DNA of 64,000 nucleotides. It comes from Flavobacterium fluviale. Lineage in GTDB: Bacteria; Bacteroidota; Bacteroidia; Flavobacteriales; Flavobacteriaceae. The translations under genes and the position numbers were made by a program. Positions within the stretch are counted from its first letter, which is position 1; each line of letters opens with the position of its first letter. The stretch is from NCBI RefSeq assembly GCF_003312915.1, contig NZ_CP030261.1, forward strand, positions 2,728,001 through 2,792,000, written 5' to 3'. Below the pieces are notes generated by a model that did no database searches, was not told the DNA's origin, and worked only from the letters and a program-made list of their open reading frames with translations. Positions 19,213-28,474 of the stretch are shown piece after piece.

Positions 19213-19393
19213 AATAAATCGCTTGTTTATGCTGTATTTTACGATGAAATTCTTATTCTTTGTACTTATCCGCTATAATGTTGAATCTTTTTTTATCGAA
19301 TTTTTAAAGTATCTATAAATTTAAATTATATATTCTTTTTAGATTTTTATCGTATATCCGTAAAATTATAAAGGATTTAATGAATTATATTGC

Positions 19394-20140
19394 TTAGAAA
19401 AGAATTAGTATTCCCACTTCTAAACCAAAATTATAAGTTCGGTTAACGCCAAATCCTGCACTAGGATGTACGTAGACTAAATTTGTTGGAGTAATCTTTC
19501 TGCCAAATTCAATAAAAGCATTATTTTGAAATCCATCTAAAATAGCATTGTATCTAAATGCAGCATCGGCAGCAACCCAGTTTTTTCCAAAAAAGTAAAG
19601 TAATACATTTTCAAAAAGTGTGACACTAATATTATCTCGCTCATCATGTCCAGCAAAACTACCTTGATATTCTAAAGTCGAAAGCCAGAGAAACTTTCTA
19701 AGATTGAAATATTTTCCGTAAACAACAGCTGGCATGACCACCCACTTTCCCGTCCCAAAATTAGGATCTGCTGCGGTATTGGCGTAAACTCTTGTGCGCA
19801 AGGCTATACCGTTATTATTTTTTAAATATGGAATGTAACTCAAGCCCATGCCAATATCTCCAATTGCTGTTTTGTTAATTGAATTCGTGTTTGCAGAAAT
19901 TAGTGGCAGATCGAAGCGCAGATTCCAAGCTTTATTTCCTATTGGCAGTAAAACACGCAGTTGTGTGGTATTATAAGATCCATTATCAGTATTTAAATAT
20001 TCATCAAATAGAATAATTGTTTTGAGAAAATAATGATAACGAGGCTCAGAAAAAGGATTTTGCAAAGTATCTTTTTCTTGAGCGGAAAGGAGATTGTTAA
20101 ATAAAAAAAATAAAATGCTAAGTAATTGTATTTTATTCAT
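19394..20140 (-). CDS. Predicted outer-membrane beta-barrel protein
   Basis: The 248-residue protein starts with a signal peptide (MNKIQLLSILFFLFNNLLSAQ). The mature part alternates short amphipathic strands and turns: TTQLRVLLPIGNKAWNLRFDLPL, IGMGLSYIPYLKNNNGIALRTRVY, WVVMPAVVYGKYF, ENVLLYFFGKNWVAADAAF. It ends in a hydrophobic strand with a terminal Phe (LEVGILILF), the typical outer-membrane barrel signature. It probably forms a small barrel of 10-12 strands; function unknown. The ORF reads two codons further to a GTG, but the ATG at 20140 begins the signal peptide. It lies 67 bp downstream of aroE on the same strand. Confidence 0.75.
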   Translation of the reverse strand: MNKIQLLSILFFLFNNLLSAQEKDTLQNPFSEPRYHYFLKTIILFDEYLNTDNGSYNTTQLRVLLPIGNKAWNLRFDLPLISANTNSINKTAIGDIGMGLSYIPYLKNNNGIALRTRVYANTAADPNFGTGKWVVMPAVVYGKYFNLRKFLWLSTLEYQGSFAGHDERDNISVTLFENVLLYFFGKNWVAADAAFRYNAILDGFQNNAFIEFGRKITPTNLVYVHPSAGFGVNRTYNFGLEVGILILF

Positions 20141-20207
20141 AACCACCTGTTAATAAGTGGTTTAAAAATACAAAAAATACATTAACATTTTATTTTTAAT
20201 CTTTGTT

Positions 20208-20960
20208 TTATTTGTTCCAGATTTTCCAGGCTTTTTCTGCTTGAAAAATAAGCATGTCGAGACCATTTTTTATAACGGCTCCTTGTTCTTTTGCTTTTTT
20301 CAAAAAAGTCGTCTCTGCAGGATTGTAAATCAAATCGTATGCAATGTGTTTTTCTGTAAAGAATTCATAAGGCAGATTTGGACAAGCTTCAATATTTGGA
20401 CTTGTACCAACTGGAGTACAATTGATTATAATTTGAAAATTGTCAAATGTTGTTGCATTGATCAAATCATAATCAATAATATTCTCTTTGGCTTCTCTAG
20501 AAACAAAAGTATATGGAATATCAAGTTCGTCCAAAGCAAAAGCAACACCTTTCGCAGCGCCACCAGTTCCTAAAATCAGAGCTTTTTTATGATGTGGCTC
20601 TAACAGTGGTTTTAGTGATTTTTTAAATCCATAATAGTCAGTGTTATAGCCTTTTAGTTTGCCATTTTTGGTAAACTTTATAGTGTTTACAGCACCAATT
20701 AAAGATGCTTTTTTTGATAGTTTATCTAAGAAAGGAATAACTTGTTCTTTGTATGGAATAGTGACATTTAAACCCTTTAAATCTGGATTGTTTTTAATCA
20801 ATTCAGTGAAGTAATTAATCTCAGAAATGTCAAAATTTTCATAGCTGTTGCCGGCAAAAACTTCATTATTAAATTTTTCTGTAAAATAACCTTTTGAAAA
20901 AGAGTAGCTTATGTTACGGCCCAATAATCCAAAACGTCTTCTCAATAAAATATCAACCAT
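20208..20960 (-). CDS. aroE: Shikimate dehydrogenase
   Basis: The enzyme reduces 3-dehydroshikimate to shikimate with NADPH, the fourth step of the chorismate pathway, in the cytoplasm. Diagnostic segments are the shikimate-binding GRNISYSFSKGYF (residues about 14-26), GLNVTIPYKEQV with the catalytic Lys, GAVNTIKF, GYNTDYYGF, and the nucleotide-binding loop GTGGAAKGVAFAL. It ends with the usual NGLDMLIFQAEKAWKIW helix. At 250 residues it is slightly shorter than E. coli AroE. The ATG at 20960 is the only nearby start. It begins 2 bp after the stop of the upstream TPR gene, so the two are co-transcribed and probably coupled. Confidence 0.94.
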   Translation of the reverse strand: MVDILLRRRFGLLGRNISYSFSKGYFTEKFNNEVFAGNSYENFDISEINYFTELIKNNPDLKGLNVTIPYKEQVIPFLDKLSKKASLIGAVNTIKFTKNGKLKGYNTDYYGFKKSLKPLLEPHHKKALILGTGGAAKGVAFALDELDIPYTFVSREAKENIIDYDLINATTFDNFQIIINCTPVGTSPNIEACPNLPYEFFTEKHIAYDLIYNPAETTFLKKAKEQGAVIKNGLDMLIFQAEKAWKIWNK

Positions 20961-20962
20961 TA

Positions 20963-22357
20963 TTATTTACGATGTTTTTCTATATAATTTTTTACTGTTT
21001 TCTTTGCCCATACCACTGGAAACAAGTCTTCAATTAAGATATAGTTGTCAAAATTTAGACGTAAACCATTGCTTAAATGAAATTTAGCTTTTGTATTATC
21101 CTGAATCATAAAATACAAACCAGCCAAACGATATTCAATTTCATTTTCTTCAGGGAAATATTCTGAAGCTTGTAATAAAGTCTGAATAGCGCTTTCAAAT
21201 TCTCCTAAAAACTGAAGAATATCAACCCAATATAACCAAGTATCTAACGCGTAATCTCCAAACTCAACCGCTTTTCTAAAACCAAATTCAGCTTCTTCAA
21301 AGAAATTCATGTGTTTATTGATAGTCGCATATCTTTTCCAGTACAAACGATTTTGATTGTCGATTGCCAAAGCTTTATTGACAAAAAACAATGCTTTTTG
21401 ATAGTTTTTCTGGCGAAGATGAAAATCGGTAATCGCAATCCATCCTTTATCCAATAACGGATCTTCGTGAACCGTCTGGTTATAGTATTGAATCGCTTTC
21501 GCTAAATTTCCAAGTTTTTCATAACATTTACCAATTCGAAGCAGAGCATAAGATGTCGCATCGTCCAGTTCAATGGTCCTATTATAACTCTCAATGGCAT
21601 CATTGTATTTTTTTAGACGCTCATAAGCTTTTGCTTTTTCCATGAAAGCGCCCAAAAACTCATCGTCAATAAGCGTTGCATAATCAAATGCACGAATGGC
21701 ATTTTCGTACTCTTTTACACCGTAATGAAGGCGTCCAAGCTGGTGCCACGCAATTTCGCTGTAAGGATTTCTGTTGATGTATTCGTTTAAATAAGCAATA
21801 GCTTCTTGATTTTGATCTAAAAATTCAAAACAATATACCACGTTATAAAGAGCAGATTGATCTTCTAAGTCTTCTTCAAGACATTTGATAAAATTCTCTT
21901 TTGCCAATTCAAGATTATCCATAAAAAGATATTCCATTCCAATCAAGTTATACACATCAGCATAATCATCTGTGTATTGCAGCGCGATTTTTAACAGTTC
22001 AACCGCTTTTTCGTGCTGATCTCTTTTAGAACAAATATTGGCTTTTTGGATATAAATTTCCTCGTTGTTAGGTTCAATCGCATACAACTCGTTCAAAAGC
22101 TTTTCAGCAATGTCGAGTTTATCATCATAAACCAGCATTTCTACTTGTACTAATTTTAAGCCTGTAGATTTTGGATGTTGGTCTAATGCAAGTTTCAAGG
22201 CCTTTTTTGCTAAATTAGCCTTGCCTATATCTAAGTAATGAAGAATGATTTCTTCAAATTCTTCAGAATCAAAAAAGAGTACTTTGTTAGTTTTTAACAT
22301 CGACTCAAATTTGGATAGGGATAGGTTATAATCTTCTTCTTCGTTGCTTAATTGCAT
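20963..22357 (-). CDS. Tetratricopeptide-repeat protein
   Basis: This 464-residue cytoplasmic protein has no signal peptide and is built of about ten to twelve TPR units, for example AVELLKIALQYTDDYADVYN, YENAIRAFDYATLIDDEFLG and AKAIQYYNQTVHEDPLLDKGW. It starts with an acidic segment (MQLSNEEEDYNLSLS). TPR arrays mediate protein-protein contacts; the partner is unknown. The stop lies 2 bp before aroE. In flavobacteria I recall this TPR gene next to aroE, a DUF349 gene, a class III aminotransferase and an OstA-like gene, the same order as here, but no specific function follows. Confidence 0.87.
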   Translation of the reverse strand: MQLSNEEEDYNLSLSKFESMLKTNKVLFFDSEEFEEIILHYLDIGKANLAKKALKLALDQHPKSTGLKLVQVEMLVYDDKLDIAEKLLNELYAIEPNNEEIYIQKANICSKRDQHEKAVELLKIALQYTDDYADVYNLIGMEYLFMDNLELAKENFIKCLEEDLEDQSALYNVVYCFEFLDQNQEAIAYLNEYINRNPYSEIAWHQLGRLHYGVKEYENAIRAFDYATLIDDEFLGAFMEKAKAYERLKKYNDAIESYNRTIELDDATSYALLRIGKCYEKLGNLAKAIQYYNQTVHEDPLLDKGWIAITDFHLRQKNYQKALFFVNKALAIDNQNRLYWKRYATINKHMNFFEEAEFGFRKAVEFGDYALDTWLYWVDILQFLGEFESAIQTLLQASEYFPEENEIEYRLAGLYFMIQDNTKAKFHLSNGLRLNFDNYILIEDLFPVVWAKKTVKNYIEKHRK

Positions 22358-22618
22358 ACTTCGTATTTTTGAAATTAGCCTGTTATAAATTTAGGCAACC
22401 ATATAATTGTTGTAAGGAAAGAGAATTAATTGTTTTGAACAATTTAATTAACAATATATAGCGTTTTTTATTCTATTTTGGGAAGAAATCTCCTTTAATC
22501 TTAAGGGATTAACTTCGGGTTTATTATTTTTTTATTAATGCTGGAAGATTTTTAAGAAATTTTAGCTCTTTAAAGCTAACTCATTGTTCTTCAGTGATTT
22601 AAAATATACCAGGCAATT

Positions 22619-23812
22619 TTATTTGTTATTCTTTTGCATGATATCATCCATAACCTCTAAAATAATTGCGCAGCCTTCTCTAATTTCTTCTTCTGAAATA
22701 GTTAATGGAGGAGTGATTCTTATCGCACATCCTTCAAACAAAAGCCAGAATAAAATAAGTCCTTTGTCTTGACAGCTTAAAATGACTTCGTTGGTAATTT
22801 CTGCGGATTCGGTCATTGCAGCCAGCATTAATCCTTTTCCTCTAACTTCTTTTATCAAAGGATGTACCAAAAGCGATCTGAAGAGTTTTTCCTTCTCCAG
22901 TGTTTCTGCCATTAAATTTGTTTCAGTTAATTCCTGCAAAGTAGCCAAACAAGCTGACGCAATGACAGGGTGGCCTCCAAAAGTGGTTATGTGTCCTAAT
23001 TTTGGATTTTCGGTAAGAAGATCCATTCTTTCTGCAGAAGCAGTAAAAGCACCAACCGGCATGCCGCCGCCCATTCCTTTACCCATGACAACAATATCAG
23101 GAACAACGTCATAGTTCTGAAAACCAAATAGTTTACCCGTTCTCCCAAAACCTGGCTGAATTTCATCTACAATCATCAAAGCTCCAACTTCATCACAGCG
23201 GTTTCGAACTTTTTGCAGAAAATTATTTTCAGGCTGAATAAATCCTGCGCCTCCTTGAATGGTTTCCAGAAGAATTGCTGCAGTGCGGGTTGTTATTTTT
23301 TGTAAATCTTCTTCGTTATTAAAAGTAATAAAATCTACATCTGGAAGTAAAGGTCTAAAGGCTTGTTTGCGTTCTTCAAATCCCATAACACTCATTGAAC
23401 CCATTGTGTTTCCATGATAAGCGTTATGACAAGAAATAAGCTGACTGCGTCCTGTGGTTCTTTTTGCCAGTTTTAAAGCACCTTCGATAGCCTCTGTACC
23501 CGAATTAACTAAATAAGTTTTGTTTAGTGATTCTGGCAGGAGTGAAGCCATCAATTTACAATATTGAACTGCTGGACTTTGCGAATATTCTCCGTAAACC
23601 ATTACATGTGAATATTTATCCAATTGGTCTTTTATAGCCTGATTAACTCTCGGATGCTGATGTCCTAAAGTACAAGCCGAAACTCCGGCAACAAAATCTA
23701 AATATTTTTTATCGTTGGTGTCGTATATGTAAGATCCAATGGCGTGTGAAACTTCCATTCCTAGTGGGTAAGGAGAAGTTTGTGCCTGGTATTTTATAAA
23801 ATCTGGATTCAT
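22619..23812 (-). CDS. Class III (acetylornithine-type) aminotransferase
   Basis: This is a PLP-dependent fold-type I aminotransferase of about 397 residues, resembling acetylornithine/4-aminobutyrate aminotransferases. Visible features are the Gly/Ser/Thr phosphate site (NSGTEAIEGALKLAK), the cofactor-stacking segment SCHNAYHGNTMGSMS, the PLP-contacting DEIQPGFGRTGK, the Schiff-base lysine in VVMGKGMGGGMPVGA, and TFGGHPVIASA. The substrate cannot be told; there are no arginine biosynthesis genes alongside, so argD is not claimed. The frame is open to a TTG at 23827, but the ATG at 23812 (MNPDFIKYQ) is the better start. It lies between the OstA-like gene and the TPR/aroE pair, with repeat-rich DNA upstream. 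Confidence 0.9.
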   Translation of the reverse strand: MNPDFIKYQAQTSPYPLGMEVSHAIGSYIYDTNDKKYLDFVAGVSACTLGHQHPRVNQAIKDQLDKYSHVMVYGEYSQSPAVQYCKLMASLLPESLNKTYLVNSGTEAIEGALKLAKRTTGRSQLISCHNAYHGNTMGSMSVMGFEERKQAFRPLLPDVDFITFNNEEDLQKITTRTAAILLETIQGGAGFIQPENNFLQKVRNRCDEVGALMIVDEIQPGFGRTGKLFGFQNYDVVPDIVVMGKGMGGGMPVGAFTASAERMDLLTENPKLGHITTFGGHPVIASACLATLQELTETNLMAETLEKEKLFRSLLVHPLIKEVRGKGLMLAAMTESAEITNEVILSCQDKGLILFWLLFEGCAIRITPPLTISEEEIREGCAIILEVMDDIMQKNNK

Positions 23813-23819
23813 TTCTTTA

Positions 23820-24012
23820 AGGTTCAAAGTTGCAAAGGTTTTCTAAGGTTCAAAGTAGCAAAGGTACTGAGGTTCTAAGGTTTTCTAACTTTACGCTTAG
23901 GTTAACTTTTGTGAATTGATAATTCGCAAAAGACTGTAAACTGCGACTGCGATTGAAAACTTTTTTAAGGTTCAAAGTTGCAAAGGTACTGAGGTTCTGA
24001 AGTTTTAAAGTT
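23820..24012. repeat. AAGGTTCAAAG / AAGGTTCTAAG short direct repeats
   Basis: The gap upstream of the aminotransferase has two clusters (about 23817-23900 and 23965-24012) of near-identical words such as AAGGTTCAAAGTTGCAAAGG and GGTACTGAGGTTCT. Similar clusters occur at 36048-36087, 45997-46038 and 48677-48808. Confidence 0.7.
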
Positions 24013-24054
24013 AATTAGATATGATCTTTAAATTTAAACTAATGAAATTTATAA

Positions 24055-24540
24055 TTATTTATTTTTTTTTTGAAGAGATTCAATATCTAGTACATCACTC
24101 AAACGATTTAAACTTGTTTTAGATAACCTTCTAAAAGCTAATTCAATAAATATAAACCTAATCATTAAGACTTGCATTATTGCAACCGCAGTAAACAATA
24201 AAAATAAATTTGCCTCTTGCGTTAAAAATTGAGCAATAAGACCAACAGCCGGTAAACATAGAAGAATGCATAGTAAAATCTGAAACGGTTTGTTGATTTC
24301 TACGTTTACTATTCCATGTTTATTAGTAATTTCTCCATTTAGTACGCAGAAAGAGCCTTTTCCAATTTCAGATGAAATGATTCGGAATTTATTGTTATTA
24401 ATTGTTCCTATAAAAGACTTATCAGTCATCTTTGAAATTAAATTCTCAGAAATTTGAGTTCTTCTTTTTAGCCGTTCTAGAGATTCTGTTGGTTCTCCAA
24501 GTATTTTGAAATTATAATTACTTGTTGGTAAAATTTTCAT
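24055..24540 (-). CDS. Small membrane protein of unknown function
   Basis: This 161-residue protein is not recognised. Residues 1-80 are soluble and beta-rich (KSFIGTINNNKFRIISSEIGKGSFCVLNG). Two adjacent hydrophobic stretches (about 85-104 and 112-133) form a likely membrane hairpin, and a charged C-terminal helix (LSDVLDIESLQKKNK) follows. It starts 10 bp after the stop of the OstA-like gene, so the two are likely one transcript. The overall plan of soluble domain then membrane hairpin is shared with the protein at 1637, but I see no clear sequence similarity. Confidence 0.65.
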   Translation of the reverse strand: MKILPTSNYNFKILGEPTESLERLKRRTQISENLISKMTDKSFIGTINNNKFRIISSEIGKGSFCVLNGEITNKHGIVNVEINKPFQILLCILLCLPAVGLIAQFLTQEANLFLLFTAVAIMQVLMIRFIFIELAFRRLSKTSLNRLSDVLDIESLQKKNK

Positions 24541-24550
24541 GTTTATGAAA

Positions 24551-26233
24551 CTATTTATTGTCGTTTTTAGCAGTTTCTTTAGCAGCTGGCTTCTTTTTAT
24601 CGTAATTCAAAGTTTCTTTTCTGACTTTCATTGGGACATTTTTGCCCTTTTCTTCTTCGTCTTTACCTTGTTTAATCAGTTTTTCATTAAGTTCATTTTC
24701 TTCTGCGGTAAAAATATCATCTTTAGATTTTATTCTTTCGTCGCCTCGCCAAACCATACCTCGGAGTTTTCGGGCGTTTTCAGGAAGTTCATCTTCAGGG
24801 AAAATATCGCCGTCAACTTTATTGAAAAAAGTAATAGTTTCAACAGCATTATTCTCTAAAATCAAATTGATTTTACTGCTTACATTTTTATTAATACCGA
24901 TAAGCTCATTGGCGTCGTTCCGCATAAAATAAACGACTTCGGTATTCTTGACGACATCGACATCGTGCAGTTTTCCATCTTTGAATTTTCCAAATAAGTT
25001 GAGCCCTTTTACTTGGTTATAGCCCGTTCCGAGTGTGTCCTTAGAGATGAGAAAAGTATTATTCAGCACTTTTAGCGAATCAATTTTACGGGTTTTATTA
25101 TCACCTATCAAGTGCATTACGTCTCCTGTAATCTGGCTCTCGCCATTCCATAAAATCGGCTTTCCAATTAACTTGGTCAAAGCACTTTTAGAATCAGAAT
25201 GTATAGAGTCGCATTTTCCGCTCATGTCTACTTTGAAGAAACGAACATTGTTAAAAGCGCGTAAAATTCTTTCGCCTTCTTTTCCTGTAACTAATAATTT
25301 TTTTCCGTGAATGTAAACCGAATCATTTTCAACCAAATTGATTGCAACGGCTCTTTTCGTAACAAACATGGAATCTTTTAGTTTAAAAAGTTCGGCATAA
25401 TGTCCTTTTACAATTCCTTTGTTAATAGAATCTGTGATTTTTACATTTCGCGTTGCCGATGCAAATTCTGTGTTTCTGTTATAAAATAAACTATCGCCTT
25501 CTATACGCCGATCATCATATTTGATATACGATTTCCTCAGAAAATGAGCTAGGTTTTTCTTTGTATCGTAAAATCCTTTTTCAGTATAAATATAATTGGC
25601 TTTACTCGTAATTGTTGAAGGACCAAAGAGATAAGTATGGCCAGAATTACTGTAATAATCCAAATGATTGGATTTGATTACATATTTTGGATTCGTAATA
25701 GTAACTTCGGTTAAAAACTGAAATTTCTTTTGTTCCACATAATATCTTCCAGATTTGCTGACCAAAGTATTGTCTTTGTTTACAATTGTTCCTTTAGTAT
25801 TATAAAAAACTTCCTGAATATTTCTGTCAAAATTAATGGTATCAGTCTGCAATGTGGCATCTGGAGAAGTTAAAACAGCATTTCCTGTTGCAAAAGCTTT
25901 TTTTTCGTTACCGCTGTATTCTGCATATTTACTGTTTAAGAATAATGTATCGCCCTGTACTAATTGTACATTTCCAAAAGCTTTTAAATAATTCTCTTTT
26001 TGAAAGAAATATGCTTTATTACACGTAAGTACAACACCATCATGGTTAATTCTAACATTACCAGACAATAATAAACCATCAGGTACTAGATCCTGATTAA
26101 CATCTGCATTATCTGAGTTTTCGATAATAATCTGTTTGGGAGCCTGTGCAGGTTTCTTTTTTGCTTGCGCGGAAATGAACTGAATGCTTAAGAAAGACAG
26201 ACAAATAAATATGTAAAAGAGTGATTTCTTCAA
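24551..26233 (-). CDS. OstA-like (LptA/LptD N-domain) organic-solvent-tolerance protein
   Basis: The 560-residue product has a signal peptide (MKKSLFYIFICLSFLSIQFISAQ) and then an OstA-type beta-jellyroll array: LLLSGNVRINHDGVVLTCNKAYFF, YLKAFGNVQLVQGDTLFLNSKYAEY and FATGNAVLTSPDATLQTDTINF show the repeated x-x-G-x-V pattern. OstA domains form the periplasmic bridge for lipopolysaccharide transport. The C-terminus is Lys/Glu-rich. The start codon is a TTG at 26233: an in-frame stop lies 6 codons upstream, no ATG is available, and the signal peptide begins exactly there. A -7 box (TAAATTTG) sits 16 bp upstream. The gene is followed closely by a small membrane protein. Confidence 0.87.
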   Translation of the reverse strand: MKKSLFYIFICLSFLSIQFISAQAKKKPAQAPKQIIIENSDNADVNQDLVPDGLLLSGNVRINHDGVVLTCNKAYFFQKENYLKAFGNVQLVQGDTLFLNSKYAEYSGNEKKAFATGNAVLTSPDATLQTDTINFDRNIQEVFYNTKGTIVNKDNTLVSKSGRYYVEQKKFQFLTEVTITNPKYVIKSNHLDYYSNSGHTYLFGPSTITSKANYIYTEKGFYDTKKNLAHFLRKSYIKYDDRRIEGDSLFYNRNTEFASATRNVKITDSINKGIVKGHYAELFKLKDSMFVTKRAVAINLVENDSVYIHGKKLLVTGKEGERILRAFNNVRFFKVDMSGKCDSIHSDSKSALTKLIGKPILWNGESQITGDVMHLIGDNKTRKIDSLKVLNNTFLISKDTLGTGYNQVKGLNLFGKFKDGKLHDVDVVKNTEVVYFMRNDANELIGINKNVSSKINLILENNAVETITFFNKVDGDIFPEDELPENARKLRGMVWRGDERIKSKDDIFTAEENELNEKLIKQGKDEEEKGKNVPMKVRKETLNYDKKKPAAKETAKNDNK

Positions 26234-26249
26234 CTGATTAAATTTTTGT

Positions 26250-26257
26250 CAAATTTA
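26250..26257 (-). promoter_or_regulatory. -7 promoter box (TAAATTTG) for OstA-like gene
   Basis: TAAATTTG on the minus strand matches TAnnTTTG and lies 16 bp before the TTG start codon, leaving a leader of about 13 nt. A TTG is found only 12 bp further upstream, shorter than usual. Confidence 0.5.
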
Positions 26258-26527
26258 TAAAAAAGGTTACAACCTATGACTGTTATTAGGATTAATTTAT
26301 AATAAGTCATCAACACTAAAAATGACAAATTCCACTACATTTATTTTTTCAACAAAACATAGAACTCTCACGTTGTAGTTGTGCTATTTCACCTTTAAAA
26401 TGCTGCAATTCAAAAAGAGCTTGTTCTGAATTTTAAAAAATGAGTTACATTTAGGAAATAGTTTTTAATGCGTTCTATTAAGGAGCTTTAAAATTTAAAA
26501 ACTATATTTAGATTAGCACAATATTAT

Positions 26528-28399
26528 ATGATAAGTAAAAGATTAATTACAGCAGGAATTACGTTAACTGTACTATTTTCGGCTTGTAAAACACAAGAAT
26601 TAAGAATGAGTACAGCAAAAGAAGCGACTGCAACAGAAAAAAAGGTTGTAGTCTATCAAGTTTTTACACGCCTATTTGGGAATAAAAATAAAACGAATAA
26701 ACCTTGGGGAACGATTGAAGAAAATGGTGTTGGTAAGTTTAATGACTTTACAGATAATGCGCTCCATGAGATCAAAGATTTAGGAGTTACTTATATTTGG
26801 TATACCGGTGTTCCGCATCATGCGCTGGTGCGTGATTATACAGCTTACGGAATCTCAAATGATGATCCAGAAGTAGTTAAGGGGCGTGCGGGATCTCCAT
26901 ACGCCGTTAAGGATTATTATAATGTAAATCCAGATCTGGCCGAAAACCCAGCAAAACGTTTAGAGGAATTTGAAGCCTTAGTTAAACGAACGCACAATGC
27001 AGGTTTAAAAGTAATTATAGATATTGTTCCTAATCATATTGCTCGTAAGTACGAAGGAAAATCAAATCCAGAAGGAGTAAAAGATTTTGGTACGGATGAC
27101 AATGTGAATGTTGAATATGATAGAGATAATAATTTTTACTATATCCCAAGTCAGCATTTTGAGATTCCAGATGGTGACATTCCATTAAATGGAGAAAAAC
27201 ATCCGCTTATTGATGGAAAGTTTGACGAAAATCCTGCAAAATGGACAGGAAACGGATCTCGTAAAATTAAACCAGATCAAAATGACTGGTATGAAACAGT
27301 AAAAGTAAATTACGGCGTGCGCCCTGACGGAACTAAAGATTTTCCTGAGCTTCCAGCTGGTTTTGATCAAAAATCGTTTAAAGAGCATTTTGCTTTTTGG
27401 CAGGATAAAGATGTGCCGGATTCTTGGAAGAAATTCAGAGATATTGCCTTGTATTGGACAGCAAAAGGAGTTGATGGTTTCCGTTATGATATGGCAGAAA
27501 TGGTTCCGTATGAATTTTGGAGTTATATGAACTCTTCCATTAAAATGAAAAATCCAAATGCATTTTTGCTGGCAGAAGTTTATAATCCGAATGAATACCG
27601 CAATTACATCCGTTTAGGAAAAATGGATTATTTATATGATAAAGTAGAGACTTATGATAAATTGAAAGATGTTAGTCGAGGAAAATCTTCGCCAGATGAA
27701 TTGACAGAGATTCAAAACAGAATGTCGGATATCGAACATCATATGCTTCATTTCTTAGATAATCACGATGAGCAGCGTTTGGCAAGTCCTGATTTTGCAG
27801 GAACTCCAGAAAGAGGAAAGCCATTAATGGTTGTTTCGGCTACTATCAGCACTTCGCCTACAATGATTTATTTTGGACAAGAAGTAGGAGAGGCAGGAAA
27901 TGAAGATGCTGGTTTTGGAAAACCTTCCAGAACGTCTATTTTCGATTATATCGGAGTTCCGAATCATCAGCGTTGGATGAACGACGGAAAATTTGACGGC
28001 GGACAGCTTTCTGATTCTGAAAAAAATCTTCGTGATTTTTATAAGCGTTTATTAAATTTTACAATTAACAGCAGCGCTTTGATGGGCAATTTTGAAGAAA
28101 TTCAATCTGCTAACCGTCAAAACAATCCAAATTATGACCCATTATTGTATTCTTATGTTCGCTGGTCAGAAAAACAAAAATTGGTTGTAATTGCTAATTT
28201 CTCTTCTGAGAAAGAAAGTGAATTCGATTTAAAAATTCCTTCAACTGTTATTTCAAAATGGAATCTAAAAGATGGTTCTTATGTTCTTGTAGATAAATTA
28301 TATTCCGAAAGCAAAACATATCTTACAGTCAAAAATGGTGAAGCTTCGGCACGAGTTAAAATAAAACCGTCTGAATCGTTTATTTATGAAGTAAATTAA
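26528..28399 (+). CDS. GH13 alpha-amylase family lipoprotein
   Basis: This is a 623-residue glycoside hydrolase family 13 enzyme that cleaves alpha-1,4-glucans. The lipobox LFSAC puts the lipidated cysteine at residue 20, so the enzyme is anchored at the cell envelope, probably the outer membrane. Conserved GH13 regions are DIVPNH (165-170), GVDGFRYDMAEM with nucleophile Asp321, AFLLAEVYNP with acid/base Glu350, and FLDNHDEQR with transition-state Asp414. A C-terminal beta domain (about 540-623) closes it. Catalytic residues are complete. No SusC/SusD pair is nearby, so this is not a complete polysaccharide-utilisation locus. It converges on the GH130 gene over a shared terminator and is divergent from the OstA-like gene across 294 bp. 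Confidence 0.92.
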   Translation: MISKRLITAGITLTVLFSACKTQELRMSTAKEATATEKKVVVYQVFTRLFGNKNKTNKPWGTIEENGVGKFNDFTDNALHEIKDLGVTYIWYTGVPHHALVRDYTAYGISNDDPEVVKGRAGSPYAVKDYYNVNPDLAENPAKRLEEFEALVKRTHNAGLKVIIDIVPNHIARKYEGKSNPEGVKDFGTDDNVNVEYDRDNNFYYIPSQHFEIPDGDIPLNGEKHPLIDGKFDENPAKWTGNGSRKIKPDQNDWYETVKVNYGVRPDGTKDFPELPAGFDQKSFKEHFAFWQDKDVPDSWKKFRDIALYWTAKGVDGFRYDMAEMVPYEFWSYMNSSIKMKNPNAFLLAEVYNPNEYRNYIRLGKMDYLYDKVETYDKLKDVSRGKSSPDELTEIQNRMSDIEHHMLHFLDNHDEQRLASPDFAGTPERGKPLMVVSATISTSPTMIYFGQEVGEAGNEDAGFGKPSRTSIFDYIGVPNHQRWMNDGKFDGGQLSDSEKNLRDFYKRLLNFTINSSALMGNFEEIQSANRQNNPNYDPLLYSYVRWSEKQKLVVIANFSSEKESEFDLKIPSTVISKWNLKDGSYVLVDKLYSESKTYLTVKNGEASARVKIKPSESFIYEVN

Positions 28400-28425
28400 A
28401 AAGTAATTAAATAGAAGTTTAAAAT

Positions 28426-28461
28426 AAGCCTGCTTAGAGAATATATTATCTAAGCAGGTTT
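28426..28461. terminator. bidirectional intrinsic terminator
   Basis: The inverted repeat AAGCCTGCTTAGA / TCTAAGCAGGTTT-type (TGCTTAGA...TCTAAGCA) lies between the convergent amylase and GH130 genes, with T/A-rich flanks. Confidence 0.75.
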
Positions 28462-28474
28462 ATTGTTTTTAATA

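Noticed and set aside
22619..23812. Calling the class III aminotransferase argD
   Set aside because: No arginine genes are near and the family covers many substrates; the sequence does not separate them.
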